This document shows, piece by piece, positions 15,619 to 22,148 of a DNA stretch of 22,417 nt; positions within the stretch are counted from its first letter, which is position 1; the number at the start of each line of letters is the position of its first letter. The translations under genes were made by a program, and so were the position numbers. Below the pieces are notes generated by a model. The model saw nothing but the letters and a program-made list of their open reading frames with translations, ran no database searches and had not been told where the DNA came from. Origin of the DNA: JAFAVZ01 sp036009105 (GTDB lineage: Bacteria > Acidobacteriota > Thermoanaerobaculia > Gp7-AA8); NCBI GenBank assembly GCA_036009105.1, contig DASYMJ010000342.1, positions 1 through 22,417 on the forward strand, read 5' to 3'.

Positions 15619-16056
15619 ATGTCAACCGCGAATCTCATTACCAGCACCGAGGACATCCTTCAGTTGATCCGTGACACGAAGTCCATCGCCGTCCTCGGCA
15701 TCAAGCCCGAGTCGCACGCCGATCAGGCCGCGCATTACGTGCCGGCGCATATGGCCGCGGCCGGCTACGAGATCATCCCGGTGCCGGTCTACTACCCGGA
15801 CGTGACGGAGATCCTCGGGCAGCCCGTGTTCCGCAAGCTGGCCGACGTGGGGCGCTCCATCGACATGGTCAACGTCTTCCGCCGCCCGACCGACATCCCG
15901 CCGCACCTGGACGACATCATCGCCGCGAAGCCGAAGAGCGTCTGGTTCCAGCTCGGCATCCGCAACGACGAGGCCGCCCGGCGGCTGGCCGAGGCCGGCA
16001 TCAAGGTCGTTCAGGACCGCTGCCTGATGGTCGAGCACTCGCGCATGGGGCGGTGA
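15619..16056 (+). CDS. CoA-binding-domain protein (YccU-like Rossmann fold)
   Basis: A 145-residue cytoplasmic protein matching the small CoA-binding (CoA_binding_2/YccU) family. It has ILQLIRDTKSIAVLGIKPES at the first beta-alpha turn, a middle GYEIIPVPVYYPDVTEILGQ strand-loop, VNVFRRPTDIPPHLDDIIAA, and a C-terminal VWFQLGIRNDEAARRLAEAG followed by VVQDRCLMVEHSR. The family fold is that of the nucleotide-binding subunit of succinyl-CoA synthetase, but its biochemical role is not established. I prefer the ATG at 15619, where the homology begins; the frame is open further upstream. Its TGA overlaps the GTG start of the next gene by 4 nt, so the two are translationally coupled. Confidence 0.88.
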   Translation: MSTANLITSTEDILQLIRDTKSIAVLGIKPESHADQAAHYVPAHMAAAGYEIIPVPVYYPDVTEILGQPVFRKLADVGRSIDMVNVFRRPTDIPPHLDDIIAAKPKSVWFQLGIRNDEAARRLAEAGIKVVQDRCLMVEHSRMGR

Positions 16057-17528
16057 TCGGGACCGACCACCACCGTATCGAGCTGCCGCCGTACACTTTC
16101 TGGGAGTCGCGCGGCGGCAGCGGTACGCCGGTCGTCCTCCTGCACGGCCTGGGCGGCTCCTCCGACTGGTGGCGCCGCAACTTCGACGCGCTCGCCGAGC
16201 GGCATACCGTCTCGGCCGTCGATCTGGTCGGCTTCGGGCGCAACCGCTTCTTCATCCGCCAGTCGCATCTGCCCCTCACCTTTGATGACATCGCGGCGCT
16301 GCTGGCCCGCTGGATCGAGCAGGGCGGCCGGCGCGTGCATCTGGTGGGCAACTCGATGGGCGGCCAGATCGCCATCCATCTCGCCGCCCGGCGGCCCGAT
16401 CTGGTGCGTTCGGTGACGCTGGTGAACTCCACCGGCATCCCGTTCGAGATCGATCCGCGCCGTCATCTGGAGAACCTCTTCCTGCCGCCGGGCATCGTCT
16501 CCTTCGCGCGCATCGTCGCGCGCGACGTGTTCCGCGCCGGGCCGACCGCGGTCATGCTCGCCTTCAGCCGCCTCCTGCGCGACGATGCCCGGCCGCTCCT
16601 CCGCCAGCTGGCCATGCCGGTGCTCCTGCTGTGGGGCGAGCGCGATCCGCTCGTGCCGCTGGCCTATGCGCGGCAGATGGCGGCCGAGGTGCCGGGCTCG
16701 CGGCTGGAGGTCGTGCCGCGCGCCGGCCACGTGCCGATGTGGGAGAACCCGGAGCACTTCAACGCCGCGCTGCTGTCGTTCCTGGATGAGGTGGACCGGG
16801 CGGACGGCGTCGAGCTCGCGCGGCCGGCCTTCTCCTGGGGCATCGCCGGCTGGACGGATGGCATCGCCCATCGCGAGGCCGGCCGCCGGCGCGACATCGT
16901 CCTGGTGCACGGCCTCGGCATGTCCAGCCGCTACTTCAAGCGCTTCGCACGGGTGCTTTACGCCCGCGGCCACGAGCCGATCGCGGTCGATCTCCCCGGC
17001 TTCGGCGAGAGCCGCGACGCGCCGCCCGCCGACCCGATCGAGCACGCCCGCATCCTCGGCGCATGGGGGGAGAAGCTGGGCATCCGCGATGCGCTGTGGC
17101 TGGGCCACTCCACCGGCTGCAATGCGGTGGCGCATCTCGCCGCGACGCGTCCTGATCTCGTGCGCGAGGCCGTACTCCTCTCGCCCGTCTGGTCGCGGCA
17201 GCATCATCTCCTCCGCCGCATGACCCTCGACTTCGCGGTGGATGCCTTGCGCGAGCCGCTCGCGCTCTATCCGCGCGTGCTGGCCTCGTACTGGCGCGCC
17301 GGCGCGCTGCGCTGGTGGCGCACGCTGCGGCGCTACGTGCCCGACATGCGCACCACGCCGCCTCTCCCGCCGCGCGTGCGCTTCATGGCCGCGGCCCGCG
17401 ACCCGCTGCTCGATGCGAAGCGGATTCGCGAGCTCGATCCCTCGGCGGTGCTCGATTTACCGGGAGCGCACGCGGTGCATTTCTCCCATCCGGAGGAGAC
17501 CGCGGATGCGGTGCTCATGTCAGGATGA
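16053..17528 (+). CDS. Tandem (double) alpha/beta-hydrolase
   Basis: A 491-residue protein holding two complete alpha/beta-hydrolase domains in one continuous frame. Domain 1 (about 1-245) has oxyanion HGLGG at 31-35, nucleophile S101 in GNSMGG, acid D198 in GERDPLVP and H226 in AGHVPMW. Domain 2 (about 255-491) has HGLGMSS at 286-292, nucleophile S353 in GHSTGC, D450 in AARDPLLD and H473 in GAHAVHF. Both triads are intact, which is unusual; most such enzymes have one domain. No signal peptide is seen, so a cytoplasmic enzyme is expected. The GTG start overlaps the CoA-binding gene's stop (GTGA), suggesting a shared pathway, perhaps with acyl or thioester substrates (inference). The 3' end overlaps the convergent gene by 9 bp. 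Confidence 0.9.
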   Translation: MIGTDHHRIELPPYTFWESRGGSGTPVVLLHGLGGSSDWWRRNFDALAERHTVSAVDLVGFGRNRFFIRQSHLPLTFDDIAALLARWIEQGGRRVHLVGNSMGGQIAIHLAARRPDLVRSVTLVNSTGIPFEIDPRRHLENLFLPPGIVSFARIVARDVFRAGPTAVMLAFSRLLRDDARPLLRQLAMPVLLLWGERDPLVPLAYARQMAAEVPGSRLEVVPRAGHVPMWENPEHFNAALLSFLDEVDRADGVELARPAFSWGIAGWTDGIAHREAGRRRDIVLVHGLGMSSRYFKRFARVLYARGHEPIAVDLPGFGESRDAPPADPIEHARILGAWGEKLGIRDALWLGHSTGCNAVAHLAATRPDLVREAVLLSPVWSRQHHLLRRMTLDFAVDALREPLALYPRVLASYWRAGALRWWRTLRRYVPDMRTTPPLPPRVRFMAAARDPLLDAKRIRELDPSAVLDLPGAHAVHFSHPEETADAVLMSG

Positions 17529-18407
17529 CGCGCGCCGCCCCAAGCTCATCCGCCATTGCGCCGGCGCGCCGCTCACCGTCCACAGCATGCGCGAGCCGGG
17601 CAGGTACTCCTCCGCCTCGCTCAGCTCCCCCGACTCCTCGCGCAGCCGCACGATGACCACGTAGCCGGCGCGGAGGTCGGGCGCGATGCGCCGCCGTCCG
17701 CGCCACGCGCGCACCACGCCGCGCGTGCTCCAGAACGCGAGGAGCCCGAACGCGAACGGCGCGAAGAGCGATGGCAGGTCGCCGCGCAAGGCCACGATCG
17801 ACGTCGCGATCGTGCCGACCAACGTGACCACGGCGAGCACCACGTTCACCAGGCGCATCGGCGGCGCGAGGCCGTCGAGCTCCGCCACCTCCTCCGGCGT
17901 CAGCGCGCGCTGGTGCATCAGCACGCGGCCGTCGTCCGTCGCCGGCTTGACGAACTGCGCGGCCAGGGCGGCGTGGGCGGGGGGAGGGGCGGTGGCGGCG
18001 GCGTGGGCGAAGCGGGGGTAATCGGTGGGCCGGTCGTTGAGCCGCCAGATGAGCGCCGAGTGGGGCAGCACCTCGATGCGCATCCCCCCGCCTTCGCACT
18101 TTTCAACGTAGCCCGCGCGCAGATCGCGCCGGATGCGCAAGGCGGAAAGGATCGAGTACCAGCGCATGCGCGGCAGGCTGCGCAGCGCCGCGATGGTCAG
18201 GCCCAGGGCCAGCGGCCCGATCCATTCGGCGGAGGCGCTGTAGTTCGTCACGATGACCACCAGCAGCGCCGCGCCGATGAGCAGCGCCGCGTTGCGGGCC
18301 ACCGTCCAGAGCACGACCCGGTACACCTCGGCGATGCCGCGGAGCTCCGCCGAAGTCAGCTCGCGGGAGCCGACCACGGGGAGGCCGGCGTACCAGCGCT
18401 GTTCCAT
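17520..18407 (-). CDS. Internally duplicated four-helix membrane protein, unknown function
   Basis: A 295-residue integral membrane protein of no family I recognise. Membrane segments lie at about 32-55, 60-76, 186-207 and 210-226. Two copies of the same unit are visible: an LTxxE helix, a pair of membrane segments, an Arg-rich turn, DLRAGYV (95-101 and 244-250), then ExLPxSxxxW (112-121 and 267-276). The two halves are joined by a Pro/Ala-rich linker at about 130-165. The soluble parts between and after the helix pairs probably lie in the cytoplasm. The ATG at 18407 is chosen; a GTG at 18413 that overlaps the upstream stop as GTGA is equally possible and adds two residues. It follows the DUF885 gene directly, so the two are likely co-expressed. 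Confidence 0.8.
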   Translation of the reverse strand: MEQRWYAGLPVVGSRELTSAELRGIAEVYRVVLWTVARNAALLIGAALLVVIVTNYSASAEWIGPLALGLTIAALRSLPRMRWYSILSALRIRRDLRAGYVEKCEGGGMRIEVLPHSALIWRLNDRPTDYPRFAHAAATAPPPAHAALAAQFVKPATDDGRVLMHQRALTPEEVAELDGLAPPMRLVNVVLAVVTLVGTIATSIVALRGDLPSLFAPFAFGLLAFWSTRGVVRAWRGRRRIAPDLRAGYVVIVRLREESGELSEAEEYLPGSRMLWTVSGAPAQWRMSLGRRASS

Positions 18408-18409
18408 GG

Positions 18410-20347
18410 TCACTGCGCCCCGAGCTGCTTCATCAGCTCGTCGCGGAAGTAGCCGGTGGGGATGGTCCCCTGCTTGATGAAGAGGAGGTGGAACTTCCTG
18501 AGGTCGAACTTCTCCCCCAGCTTCTGCTTCGCCTCGTTCCGCAGGGCGTAGATCTCGTCTTTCCCCAGGCGGTAGGTGATGGCCTGCGTCGGCCACTTGG
18601 AGTAGCGGAAGATCGCCTTCTCCGAGGTGGTACAGCTGGCGCGCTTTCCTTCACTGAGTGTCGCGTCGCGGCAGGAGCCGGGCTGGAAGTCGACCACCTG
18701 CGAGAAGAGATCGACCGCATCGTCGTAGGTCATCTTCCCGGTGTGGATTCCGGTGTCGACGCGCACCCGCAGGTCGCGGTAGAGCTTCCCTTGCAACTGG
18801 TAGAGCCGTTCCTCCGGCGTGTAGAACCCGTTCGGCGCGTTCGCCCGCGGCTCCGCCATCAGCGCCTCCGCGTAGAGTCCCCACCCCTCGGACGGCATGG
18901 AGTCTTCCCACATGGAGGAGGAGTCCTCCACCGCCCCCGGCGTCAGCCAGCGCACCGGCGACGGCTTGTCCGCCTGCAGCACCTTGTAATACCAGTCGTG
19001 GCCGGGGAAGCCCTCGTGCGCGGAGAGGTCGGCCAGCGCGGAGCGGTTGTTCTCCCGCAGCATGGCCGGATCGTTGTCCGTCGGGCTGACGTAGTAGCGC
19101 CCCACGCCCGTGGTCTTGAACGGCGGCGCCGGGTAATACGCCGCTCCGTCGATGGAGGCGCGCAACGGCGGCGGAGTCTCGACGACCTCCAGTTTGTAGT
19201 CCGCCGGCACGTCGAAGAGACCGGTCTTGCGCGAGTAGTCGACGAGGCGGAAGGCGGCGTCCTTGTACCACTGCACCATCTCCGCATCGGACCTCGGGTA
19301 GTCCTTCCCCAGCTGATCGATGACCGCGCGCACGGCCTGCTTGTCGTCCGCCGGCAGCGGCCAGTGGTGCTTCGCGCCGATCTCGCGGGCCAGCGCGGCC
19401 ATGTCGCGCTGCGTCTGCTCCACGATCGGCCACGCCTCCTCGTACAGCTGCGCCGCGGTCTTGTCGATGCGCAGGTTGTTCTTCAACGCCCAGTTGTACT
19501 CCGTCTCGCCGAAGGCGTAGCGGTCGCCGGCGAACGCCTGCTTGATGCCGGCCTCTTTCGACGCATCATCGAAATAAGTGCTCGCCACGAAGTTGCGGAA
19601 GTCGGTGAACGCCCTGGCCGCCTTCGCCGACCCTTCCCTGATCTGCACCAGCAACTGCTCGCGCTGCGGCCCGGCCGCGATCCGCTCCTCGGCCAGCTTC
19701 GGCATCGTGGTCTCGAAGTACTTGGCCGTGCTCTCCGAGGTCTTGACGCCGTTGCGGTAGAGCATCCGGAAGTCGGCGCTGTTCTTCGCCTCGATGCCGG
19801 CGCGCATCTGCGCCTGCGCGGTGGCCAGGTACCGCGGGATCGCATTCAGCCGGTTGACCACCAGCGCCCATTCTTCCGGCGTGCCGTAGGTGCTCGCGCC
19901 GGTCTGGGTCATCCCCTGCAGCTGGAAGTCGATGGCGCGGAACGGCTCGTCGGTGTAGGTGTCGACGGAGCGATGCTGATGCTTGCGCACCTGGTGCAGG
20001 TGCAGCTGATAGCGGATCTGGGCCAGGGCGACGTCCCGGTCGGTGCTCTGCGCCGCGGCCTCGAGCTGCTGCTGCGTCTCGCTCAGCCAGCGGTCTTCCC
20101 CGTCGATGGCCGCCTGGGAGTGATCGCGCAGCCGCCCGTCGGCCTCCTCGAGCGAGGGGTCCAGACCGGCGCCGCCGAGGTAGGTGTTGACGCTCGGGTT
20201 GTGGCGGAGGAACTCGATGACGTAGGCGTGAACGATCGGCGCCGCATCGGCGGCGGCTTGCCTCGCGGCGGCCGGCGCTTTGGTTTCGGTCTGGTTCATG
20301 TTGCAGGCGAGGGTGAGGAGCAGCGGCAGGAAAAGCAATCGACGCAT
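18410..20347 (-). CDS. DUF885-family putative zinc peptidase, lipoprotein
   Basis: A 645-residue protein with a lipoprotein signal ending LTLAC (Cys at 15), so it is probably membrane-anchored on the periplasmic side. The remainder matches the DUF885 family: long helical N-terminal region, then AHEGFPGHDWY with H444, E445 and H450, followed by SEGWGLYAE with E487. These resemble metal ligands and a catalytic glutamate, and the family is generally thought to be metallopeptidase-like, although substrate and activity are not settled. The HEGFPGHD variant has Asp after the second His, where HH is more usual. The ATG at 20347 is preferred over an upstream in-frame start because it begins the lipoprotein signal. 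No Shine-Dalgarno is seen, but TGCTAGACT lies 8 nt upstream. It is followed by the duplicated membrane protein. Confidence 0.88.
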   Translation of the reverse strand: MRRLLFLPLLLTLACNMNQTETKAPAAARQAAADAAPIVHAYVIEFLRHNPSVNTYLGGAGLDPSLEEADGRLRDHSQAAIDGEDRWLSETQQQLEAAAQSTDRDVALAQIRYQLHLHQVRKHQHRSVDTYTDEPFRAIDFQLQGMTQTGASTYGTPEEWALVVNRLNAIPRYLATAQAQMRAGIEAKNSADFRMLYRNGVKTSESTAKYFETTMPKLAEERIAAGPQREQLLVQIREGSAKAARAFTDFRNFVASTYFDDASKEAGIKQAFAGDRYAFGETEYNWALKNNLRIDKTAAQLYEEAWPIVEQTQRDMAALAREIGAKHHWPLPADDKQAVRAVIDQLGKDYPRSDAEMVQWYKDAAFRLVDYSRKTGLFDVPADYKLEVVETPPPLRASIDGAAYYPAPPFKTTGVGRYYVSPTDNDPAMLRENNRSALADLSAHEGFPGHDWYYKVLQADKPSPVRWLTPGAVEDSSSMWEDSMPSEGWGLYAEALMAEPRANAPNGFYTPEERLYQLQGKLYRDLRVRVDTGIHTGKMTYDDAVDLFSQVVDFQPGSCRDATLSEGKRASCTTSEKAIFRYSKWPTQAITYRLGKDEIYALRNEAKQKLGEKFDLRKFHLLFIKQGTIPTGYFRDELMKQLGAQ

Positions 20348-20355
20348 GGCGCCGG

Positions 20356-20361
20356 AGTCTA
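20356..20361 (-). promoter_or_regulatory. Putative extended -10 (TGCTAGACT) for the DUF885 gene
   Basis: TAGACT preceded by TGC ends 8 nt before the ATG at 20347, and no Shine-Dalgarno is present. It is compatible with an extended -10 promoter giving a near-leaderless mRNA. Confidence 0.4.
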
Positions 20362-20457
20362 GCAAACGCTTTTCAGCGCCGCGTCACGAGACGGTGCCGA
20401 GAAGGGGAAACCCGGCAACCCAATTGCAAATAAGCTTCTCGTCAAGGGAGGATTTTT

Positions 20458-20919
20458 ATGTCGAACTCATCCGAGAATCGCCCCAACACCAATACCAACA
20501 TGAACACCGGTTCTGCCTCGCGCACGAGCGGGACGAGCGGCACGAACAGCAGCACCGACCGCCCCTTCGGCGTCACCTCTGCCAGTGAGCCCGAGGGCGT
20601 GATGGGTCTGTTGCACAAGGTCGGCATCGACGAAGACACTGTGCAGTCGACCGTGCAGCAGTGGCGCAGCCAGCTGGGCACGAACGTCGGCAAGCAGATC
20701 GAGGAGGCGGACCTGCTCGATCTGCTGGACAAGGCGCGGGACATGGCCCGCGGCTCGGCCACGCGCCTGAAGTCATCCGCGCAGTCGAACCCGACCATGT
20801 TCTACGGCGGCGTGCTCGCCCTCATCGCCGGCGCCGGCCTGCTGGCCGCCGCGGCGAAAGGCAACACCGACGAGTCGGCCACGACGACCAGCGGCGACAT
20901 GCCTTCGGTGCTCGTCTGA
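20458..20919 (+). CDS. Small Ser/Thr/Asn-rich protein with one C-terminal membrane segment
   Basis: A 153-residue protein. Residues 1-45 are low-complexity (NT, SGT and SST runs) and probably disordered. A helical middle (about 46-108) includes GVMGLLHKVGIDEDTVQSTV and EADLLDLLDKARDMARG. One hydrophobic helix at 112-133 (PTMFYGGVLALIAGAGLLAA) is followed by a short Thr/Ser tail. The layout recalls single-span ElaB/YqjD-like or stress-associated membrane proteins, but I cannot assign it. A strong Shine-Dalgarno, GGGAGG, lies 6 nt upstream, suggesting high expression. It is divergent from DUF885; the 110-bp gap between them contains an AT-rich stretch around 20420-20440 that may hold its promoter. 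Two GC hairpins follow the stop. Confidence 0.8.
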   Translation: MSNSSENRPNTNTNMNTGSASRTSGTSGTNSSTDRPFGVTSASEPEGVMGLLHKVGIDEDTVQSTVQQWRSQLGTNVGKQIEEADLLDLLDKARDMARGSATRLKSSAQSNPTMFYGGVLALIAGAGLLAAAAKGNTDESATTTSGDMPSVLV

Positions 20920-20945
20920 CCCAGAGCGTGACTTTGTCGTGAACT

Positions 20946-20996
20946 GTCGCGGCCGCGCCTTGCGGCCGCGACCGTATGCGGCGCCTCATGCCGCAT
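20946..20996. terminator. Two consecutive GC hairpins after the Ser/Thr-rich gene
   Basis: The first hairpin (20946-20972) has perfect 11-bp arms GTCGCGGCCGC/GCGGCCGCGAC around a 5-nt loop. The second (20976-20996) has 7-bp arms ATGCGGC/GCCGCAT around a 7-nt loop. They lie 26 nt beyond the stop codon. No T-run follows. Confidence 0.55.
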
Positions 20997-21120
20997 GCGA
21001 CGCGCCCTCCTCCTCGGCAGCCTCGCGCTTGCCGCACGCTTCCTCACCCTGACCCGCCACTCCGTTATCTGCGGCGTGCTCTACGGCATCGCGCTCTGGC
21101 GGGGCGGGCGGCGGGGAGGG

Positions 21121-21372
21121 CTAAAGGCGCGGACCGCGTTGGCGGCTCGTATGCCACAGCGACAGCATAACGATCTCGTCGTCGTCGGCGCGGTAATAGA
21201 GGTAGTACTGCGTCGCCTTCAACAGCACGCGGCGAACCGCCGCGAGTCGGGTGTTGCGCGCTGCCTCGCCTACCTCCGGTGCGCTTCGAATGAGCTCGAA
21301 GGCGTCATTGATCTCAAGCTCCAGCAGCATCGGGTTCTTCCGTTCCGCGCGCGGGAGAACGGGAATCTGCAT
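21121..21372 (-). CDS. ParE/RelE-family toxin, internally shortened (TA pair 1)
   Basis: An 83-residue ParE/RelE-fold toxin. The C-terminal half is typical: RRVLLKATQYYLYYRADDDE and then SLWHTSRQRGPRL, which are the beta strands and terminal motif. Compared with the paralogous toxin at 21632-21919, about 14 residues between LPRAER and KNPMLLELEI are missing; in the paralogue this segment holds the WWRRNR helix. The gap is in frame, so the protein is intact but may be impaired. The start ATG shares one base with the antitoxin stop (TGATG), so translation is coupled. Toxins of this fold act on gyrase or on ribosome-bound mRNA; which applies here is unknown. Confidence 0.8.
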   Translation of the reverse strand: MQIPVLPRAERKNPMLLELEINDAFELIRSAPEVGEAARNTRLAAVRRVLLKATQYYLYYRADDDEIVMLSLWHTSRQRGPRL

Positions 21373-21593
21373 CAGTCCCGAATCTCGTGCAGCCGACGCA
21401 GCATCTCCTCGCCGGAGATGCCTTCCCCCCGGTCGGCTTCCTCGAGAGCAGCCAGCAACTCCGCCTCGAGCTCGGCGTCGACATCAAAGCCGTCGCGCTC
21501 GCGAACGATCGCCGAGACCGAGGCACCGTCAGGGAGTGGCTCGCCATCGAGCTCGATACGGCCATCGACTACCTTGGCTGCGAGTACCTGCAT
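21372..21593 (-). CDS. Antitoxin of TA pair 1
   Basis: A 73-residue acidic protein. The N-terminal part (AAKVVDGRIELDGEPLPDGA) resembles the short beta-rich DNA-binding segment seen in AbrB/DUF104-like antitoxins. The C-terminal helical part (ALEEADRGEGISGEEMLRRL) fits a toxin-wrapping tail. It is similar in both halves to the antitoxin at 21916-22143. The start at 21593 is chosen because the homologous N-terminus begins there and TACGAT lies 7 nt upstream; the frame is open far upstream, antisense to nothing recognisable. It directly precedes the toxin, the normal order for type II modules, and probably represses its own promoter. Confidence 0.75.
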   Translation of the reverse strand: MQVLAAKVVDGRIELDGEPLPDGASVSAIVRERDGFDVDAELEAELLAALEEADRGEGISGEEMLRRLHEIRD

Positions 21594-21599
21594 CGCGTC

Positions 21600-21614
21600 T
21601 ATCGTACCTCGGCG
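21600..21614. repeat. 15-bp direct repeat, copy B, at TA pair 1 promoter
   Basis: TATCGTACCTCGGCG is identical to copy A at 22150-22164 and lies at the same distance from the antitoxin start. It includes the TACGAT hexamer (21601-21606, minus strand), 7 nt before the ATG. Confidence 0.8.
21601..21606 (-). promoter_or_regulatory. Putative -10 element (TACGAT) of TA pair 1
   Basis: TACGAT is 7 nt upstream of the antitoxin ATG. A GAGG just before it is 13 nt from the start codon, too far for a good Shine-Dalgarno, so a leaderless mRNA is favoured. Confidence 0.45.
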
Positions 21615-21631
21615 GCGCCCCGAGTCTGCGG

Positions 21632-21919
21632 TCAGAGGCGTGGTTTGCTGCCGCGGCGAGCATGCCATAGCCCCAGAATCTGAATCGCGCCGTTCACGAC
21701 GCGGTAGTACAGGTGGTATCCCGTCACGAGCAGCTCGATCTTGCGCACGCCTGGGCGAGCGCGTACGGGAGGTCCTGACAGCGGGTGAGAAGACAGCAGC
21801 AACAACGCGCGATCGATCTCGTCCTCCAGGGCGTTCGGGCTCTTGTGGCGGTTGCGACGCCACCATGCACCGGCGACTCGCATCTGCCGGAGCGCGCGCG
21901 ATGTGAAGCCGATTTTCAC
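21632..21919 (-). CDS. ParE/RelE-family toxin (TA pair 2)
   Basis: A 95-residue, full-length ParE/RelE-fold toxin. It starts MKIGFTSRALRQMRVAGAWW, with the WWRRNR helix and the KSPNALEDEIDRALLLL helix of the N-terminal hairpin. It continues with RKIELLVTGYHLYYRV strands and the end motif LGLWHARRGSKPRL. The start is a GTG overlapping the antitoxin stop as GTGA, so the two are coupled. It is a clear homologue of the pair 1 toxin and shows what that one lacks. The cellular target is not predictable from sequence. Confidence 0.85.
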   Translation of the reverse strand: MKIGFTSRALRQMRVAGAWWRRNRHKSPNALEDEIDRALLLLSSHPLSGPPVRARPGVRKIELLVTGYHLYYRVVNGAIQILGLWHARRGSKPRL

Positions 21920-22143
21920 CGTACCGCGCGCAACTCGCGCAGGGCGTCTTCCGCCGGAATGAGCTCGCCGCGGTCGGCCTCGGCGATTGATTCATCCAGC
22001 TCCGCCAGCTGATCGGCTGTCAGCTCTGCTTCTCCCACCTCATCGGGAAGCCCGATCACAAGCTCCGCTCCTTCCGGCAACGGCTCGGCCCACTCATCCA
22101 GCACGATCTGCCCGTGAACGACGTGTGCGGTGGTGATTCTCAT
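21916..22143 (-). CDS. Antitoxin of TA pair 2
   Basis: A 75-residue acidic protein paralogous to the pair 1 antitoxin: TTAHVVHGQIVLDEWAEPLP at the N-terminus and LDESIAEADRGELIPAEDAL at the C-terminus. It likely neutralises the adjacent toxin and autoregulates the pair. The start at 22143 is preferred over an in-frame upstream codon at 22200, because the homology begins here and TACGAT lies 7 nt upstream. It begins only 5 nt after the stop codon of the oxidoreductase gene on the same strand, so its promoter overlaps that gene's 3' end. Confidence 0.78.
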   Translation of the reverse strand: MRITTAHVVHGQIVLDEWAEPLPEGAELVIGLPDEVGEAELTADQLAELDESIAEADRGELIPAEDALRELRAVR

Positions 22144-22148
22144 GAGCT

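Noticed and set aside
16053..17528. Double hydrolase as an artefact of a missing stop between two genes
   Set aside because: The linker between domains reads through smoothly in one frame, with no Shine-Dalgarno or overlapping start near 16790-16830, and both domains keep their motifs. A sequence error cannot be fully excluded.
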